NCBI GenBank assembly: GCA_015698045.1
Contig: BLAL01000262.1
Span: 932,501-996,500 of the forward strand
Source of the DNA: Rhizophagus clarus
Taxonomy: Eukaryota > Glomeromycota > Glomeromycetes > Glomerales > Glomeraceae
Length of the DNA stretch: 64,000 nucleotides
Direction of reading: 5' to 3'
The notes beneath the pieces are model-generated. The model was not told the origin of the DNA and made no database searches. It saw nothing but the letters and a program-made list of their open reading frames with translations. Below, one piece after another: positions 61,006-64,000 of the stretch. Both the position numbers and the translations under genes were made by a program. How positions within the stretch are numbered: the first letter of the stretch is position 1; every line of letters begins with the position of its first letter.

Positions 61006-61587
61006 CTTTAGCAAAATACTTTAAAAAATAAGTTACACAATATAAATAAATAAGATTTCAAATTTCAGACTATTGTTGTTTATAAGTGATAACTACCATA
61101 CCAAATGGCTCATTCATATATAATAAATTAATAATGCACAATCAAAACTACTGTTCGATTCTGAATTCGAATTTTCTCATCACGTGACATGTTCGCCAAA
61201 TATTCCTCGTTATAAAGAAACAACCTTTTTGTCTTAGAGGCCGACACCACTGGCTCTTTTGAGGAGTTTTATATATTAGTATTAGGTTTTATTTTCTTTA
61301 ACTAGATTATTTTTCTATATATTAATCATGTGACGATTAGTAATATAACAAAACAGATGATTAGTCTTAAACAAATAAATAAATAAATAAATAAATATAA
61401 CGAAACAACCTTCTAAATTGAGTATTACTTAATTTAGTCTTTAATCGGGTCAAAGCTGGTTTTTATTAATTAGTTATAGTTGTTATTTGTTAACGGAAAT
61501 AGTATAGTCTAAAAAGATAATATTTTTCAATATTCTTATACCTTTTCTGTACAACCATTCGTATTCGTAATTTAAATAACGAATATA

Positions 61588-61875
61588 CATGGGACCCGAA
61601 ACCTCCAAGTGGATTTCCGAAAGTTTCGGGTTTCAGAATATATGAATCGAAACCTTTCCCGAAACCTTGAAATTAATTCTGAAACCTGAAACTGTTTTGG
61701 CCTGAATTATGCTTGACTTGGCCAGCACTATCTATAATTTTTGGCCAAGATAATGACTCGGACCTATATGGTTTCGGGATTCGGGATTCGGGAAATAGAT
61801 GCACATCCCGAAATTAAGTTTCGGTATATACCTAAACCTAAAGGGTTTCGGGAGGTTTCGGTTTCGGGCCCCATG
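61588..61875. mobile_element. 288-bp GTTTCGGG-rich MITE
   Basis: Starts CATGGGACCCGAAACC and ends, inverted, CATGGGGCCCGAAACC. Both ends hold many copies of CCGAAACC/GGTTTCGGG, and the middle carries TTTTGGCC motifs. The target duplication is unclear (CAT on each side at most). The short ORF overlapping the right end is a by-product. Confidence 0.7.
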
Positions 61876-63241
61876 TTTAATAACGAAACAACCAATTATA
61901 TTCTTTAAATTTCGCTATATTGAGGGTCAACTGTATAAGGGGGCAAGAAATGGATTTTCATTAGGAATAATTTTTAGGCGTAAAACTGCGGTGGCGATTA
62001 AAATTACTAAGTATTTCGTACATCTAGACGTAAATCTTACACTATTCGATCATTCTTTCTAATACTTTCTCGACATGTTTTAAGTGTTCTTCATATGTAT
62101 TAAATAAAAATTTAAATAATTTAATGCGAAGGTACGACCAACCGCAATGTAATACTACGCGTAATTCTTCGAAGTACTATGGAAAATCAACAATACAGGA
62201 ATATAAAGTTAATTCATGATGTTTATTAGCGAAATGGGTTTTTCTACGCTCATTTTGTGTTAAATAATTCGAGTTTCGCGAACGTAGGCTTTTTTTTTTA
62301 ATTAAATGATCATCTGCCAGATGATTTTTTGGTATTACAAAGTAACATTTTTTTTTTCTCATTTAACGTAAAGACCGATGGTATTGAGTCTGAGTGTATG
62401 CTAGCACTGATTTAATTGATCTTCATTACACGAACGGCCTTATTATAAAAAGTAATATTAAGAAATTTATTAGAAATTTGAAAATCCACAAGTATTTTTA
62501 AAAACCATTCCATTCCACTTTTCTAATATTTACTTTTTTAATAAAAATAATTCCATTCATAAATAATACCTTTGTTGAATATTTGAAATACAAAGTTTTT
62601 TACGTTAATTTAATACTATTCATATTTTCTGTCGTTGTCCTCAAAACATTTCAGGATTATGAAATTTGGGATTGTGGAATTTGGATTATGAAATTATTAT
62701 AAAGTATTGAATTTTGTATTTCAGTATTATGGTGTGTCAGAATTTTTTGTTGGCATTATAGATTATGACGTTTGGAAATAAAGTTTTTATCAGGATTATG
62801 ATGGGATTTAGGACGTAGAAGTAATATACTGTTTGATTTTGAGTTTTGGGATTTGTACCAAACCCGAATTTCCCATTTATTGTCAATGTTAAATAAATCT
62901 TGAAATAATTTCACATTGAACTTAAATATAATTATCACATCCATTAATTTTTTGCACATATGTATAATATCCTAAGACGCAACTGCAGCTGCAGCTGCAA
63001 ACCCAAAAAAAAAGTATTTTAAAATTTGATTAAAATGTTAACTTACAGTAGTCTTTTTTTTTTTTTATTTAATAAAATACAAATTTAAAAGCTTATATAT
63101 ATAGAATAAAAATTATTTAAATTGCTAAATTTACAATATTGACAAGAAAATAATAATCGTTAACAACAATCGATCACGCATATATATTAAAAATAAAATA
63201 ATAATTTCTTATCCTTCAATAATCAAATCCCCAAATAATAT
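61876..63241. other. Stretch up to the last gene
   Basis: Begins with decayed pogo-like MITE sequence (61885-61935: ACGAAACAACCAATTATATTC and TCGCTATATTGAGGGTCAACTGTA, a terminal-repeat-like end). A short CTGCAG repeat lies at 62984-62998. No coding frame supported. Confidence 0.4.
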
Positions 63242-63976
63242 TTATTTAGATTCTGAACGGTTATAGGGGATAAACCTAAAATTTTGAGGTAAAAATTCTC
63301 TTTTTTTCTTAATAGTTTCCATACGTTTTCTATTTTTTAAAATATTTTTTAATCTAATATTACACATAGTAATATCAGATTGATTCATTTTTTTCGAATT
63401 ATTAGATTTTTTCTTATCCCACCAACTATAACCATCAAAAGCAATTTTAAGCCATTGTTCCACTTGTTCACTTTGTAAATTTAAAATGTCCGTATCGTAA
63501 CTTGATGCGTTATCAATCATCATTTGATATTTGGTTAATTCATTACGAAATTTATCGAATACTTTTACACGATAAGTTATTTCAGCAATTTGACATTGAG
63601 TGAATTTACAAAGAGAATGAAGGAGAAGCGGAGAAGAAATTAAAGTGTTTATATTTTTTGTGGATAAGTATTGAGATGGTTTAAGTTCCTTTGGAGTGAT
63701 TCCAATTTGATTTGCTCTTTTGTTGATGAAAATTAGTTCAAGGAATTGTATAATTGAATAGAGCAAAAAAGTTTTGTGAACAGGTATTATACAATCCTTG
63801 TGGCGATCGCGATGTTCTGAACCATGATAATTACTATTATTATTACTTTTAACTGGTATATTGACATTCTTGAAAGAAGAATGTTTGTTGATAGGTTGTT
63901 CGATCGTCGGAAGAGGGTTAACTACCAAGTTGTTTTTTGTTAAGTTGGGTAAGTTCGTATCGTCAATTTGAATCAT
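63242..63976 (-). CDS. Unrecognised 244-aa protein
   Basis: One open exon from ATG 63976 to the stop at 63242. The first 65 residues are polar and Asn-rich (disordered). The middle (about 68-190) looks globular: PVHKTFLLYSIIQFLELIF, then a repeated alternation of helices with IAEITYRVKVFDKFRNELTK and WLKIAFDGYSWWDKKK. The C-terminal 45 residues are strongly basic (LKNRKRMETIKKKREF), which could direct it to the nucleus. There is no signal peptide; FLLYSIIQFLELIFI is too short and mixed to call a membrane span. I do not recognise a family. Length, codon variety and composition argue for a true gene. It stands alone, and its promoter lies at the window edge. Confidence 0.65.
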   Translation of the reverse strand: MIQIDDTNLPNLTKNNLVVNPLPTIEQPINKHSSFKNVNIPVKSNNNSNYHGSEHRDRHKDCIIPVHKTFLLYSIIQFLELIFINKRANQIGITPKELKPSQYLSTKNINTLISSPLLLHSLCKFTQCQIAEITYRVKVFDKFRNELTKYQMMIDNASSYDTDILNLQSEQVEQWLKIAFDGYSWWDKKKSNNSKKMNQSDITMCNIRLKNILKNRKRMETIKKKREFLPQNFRFIPYNRSESK

Positions 63977-64000
63977 TTTATTTATTATTTTTTTTTTTTT

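Noticed and set aside
61799..62062. Plus-strand 87-aa ORF
   Set aside because: It starts inside the GTTTCGGG-rich MITE and continues through pogo-like repeat remnants; no domain.
1..64000. tRNA or rRNA genes
   Set aside because: I looked for the B-box type GGTTCGAATCC motif and for long GC-rich conserved blocks and found none; weak candidates cannot be excluded without a scan.

Overview
Strongly AT-rich eukaryotic DNA, best explained as the nuclear genome of an arbuscular mycorrhizal fungus close to Rhizophagus (Glomeromycotina). The reasons are short GT-AG introns with TACTAAC-type branch sites, a stand-alone HMG-box gene of the multicopy mycorrhizal MATA_HMG type, a long ankyrin-repeat gene, a Sel1-repeat fragment, and long gene-poor stretches crowded with decayed transposons and miniature elements. 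No bacterial genes, tRNA, rRNA or CRISPR array were seen. Species assignment is inference.

Layout. 1-4843 (+): the last nine exons (1403 codons) of a giant ankyrin-repeat gene whose start lies outside the window. 4844-14745: no intact gene, but a mosaic of elements: a GGCCAA-rich block, a 308-bp MITE with 9-bp target duplication, a broken Tc1 transposase carrying another element inside it, and a 921-bp hAT-like element. 14746-15491 (+): a secreted-protein gene with one intron. 15492-25190: gene-poor; two diverged copies of a ~1.1-1.2-kb segment flank a 1.6-kb hAT-like element. 25194-25687: one or two small ORFs with a decayed relative at 39.6 kb. 27.6-30.0 kb (-): an unusual run of tiny exon-like units separated by short intron-like units. 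31839-32474 (-): HMG-box gene. 36471-36926: hAT-like MITE. 37.6-39.3 kb (-): a Q/E-rich gene split by a Tc1/mariner-type element and a smaller insert. 40253-44572: a 4.3-kb element with 20-bp perfect terminal inverted repeats enclosing one large transposase-like gene (-) with two in-frame stops. 45.1-48.0 kb: MITEs, a Sel1 fragment, and a 5'-truncated LINE insertion with poly-A tail and target duplication. 49376-49969 (+): an N/Q-rich protein gene followed by a 20-bp tandem repeat. 50.2-63.2 kb: gene-poor, with a Ty3/gypsy reverse-transcriptase scrap, a 55-bp poly-T and more repeats. 63242-63976 (-): an unrecognised 244-aa protein.

The genes do not form a pathway. The intact candidates (ankyrin, secreted protein, HMG, N/Q-rich, 244-aa protein) stand alone. 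The most notable items are the 4.3-kb element, whose gene joins an acidic N-terminus, a Cys/His-rich region, a possible RNase-H-like core (DUF6589-like, from memory) and a homeodomain-like tail; the minus-strand micro-exon array; the Tc1-split gene whose frame is continuous across the insertion site; and ten copies of the palindrome TCACGTGA where about 0.4 is expected from base composition. All family names come from reading the sequence and remembered families; no search was run.
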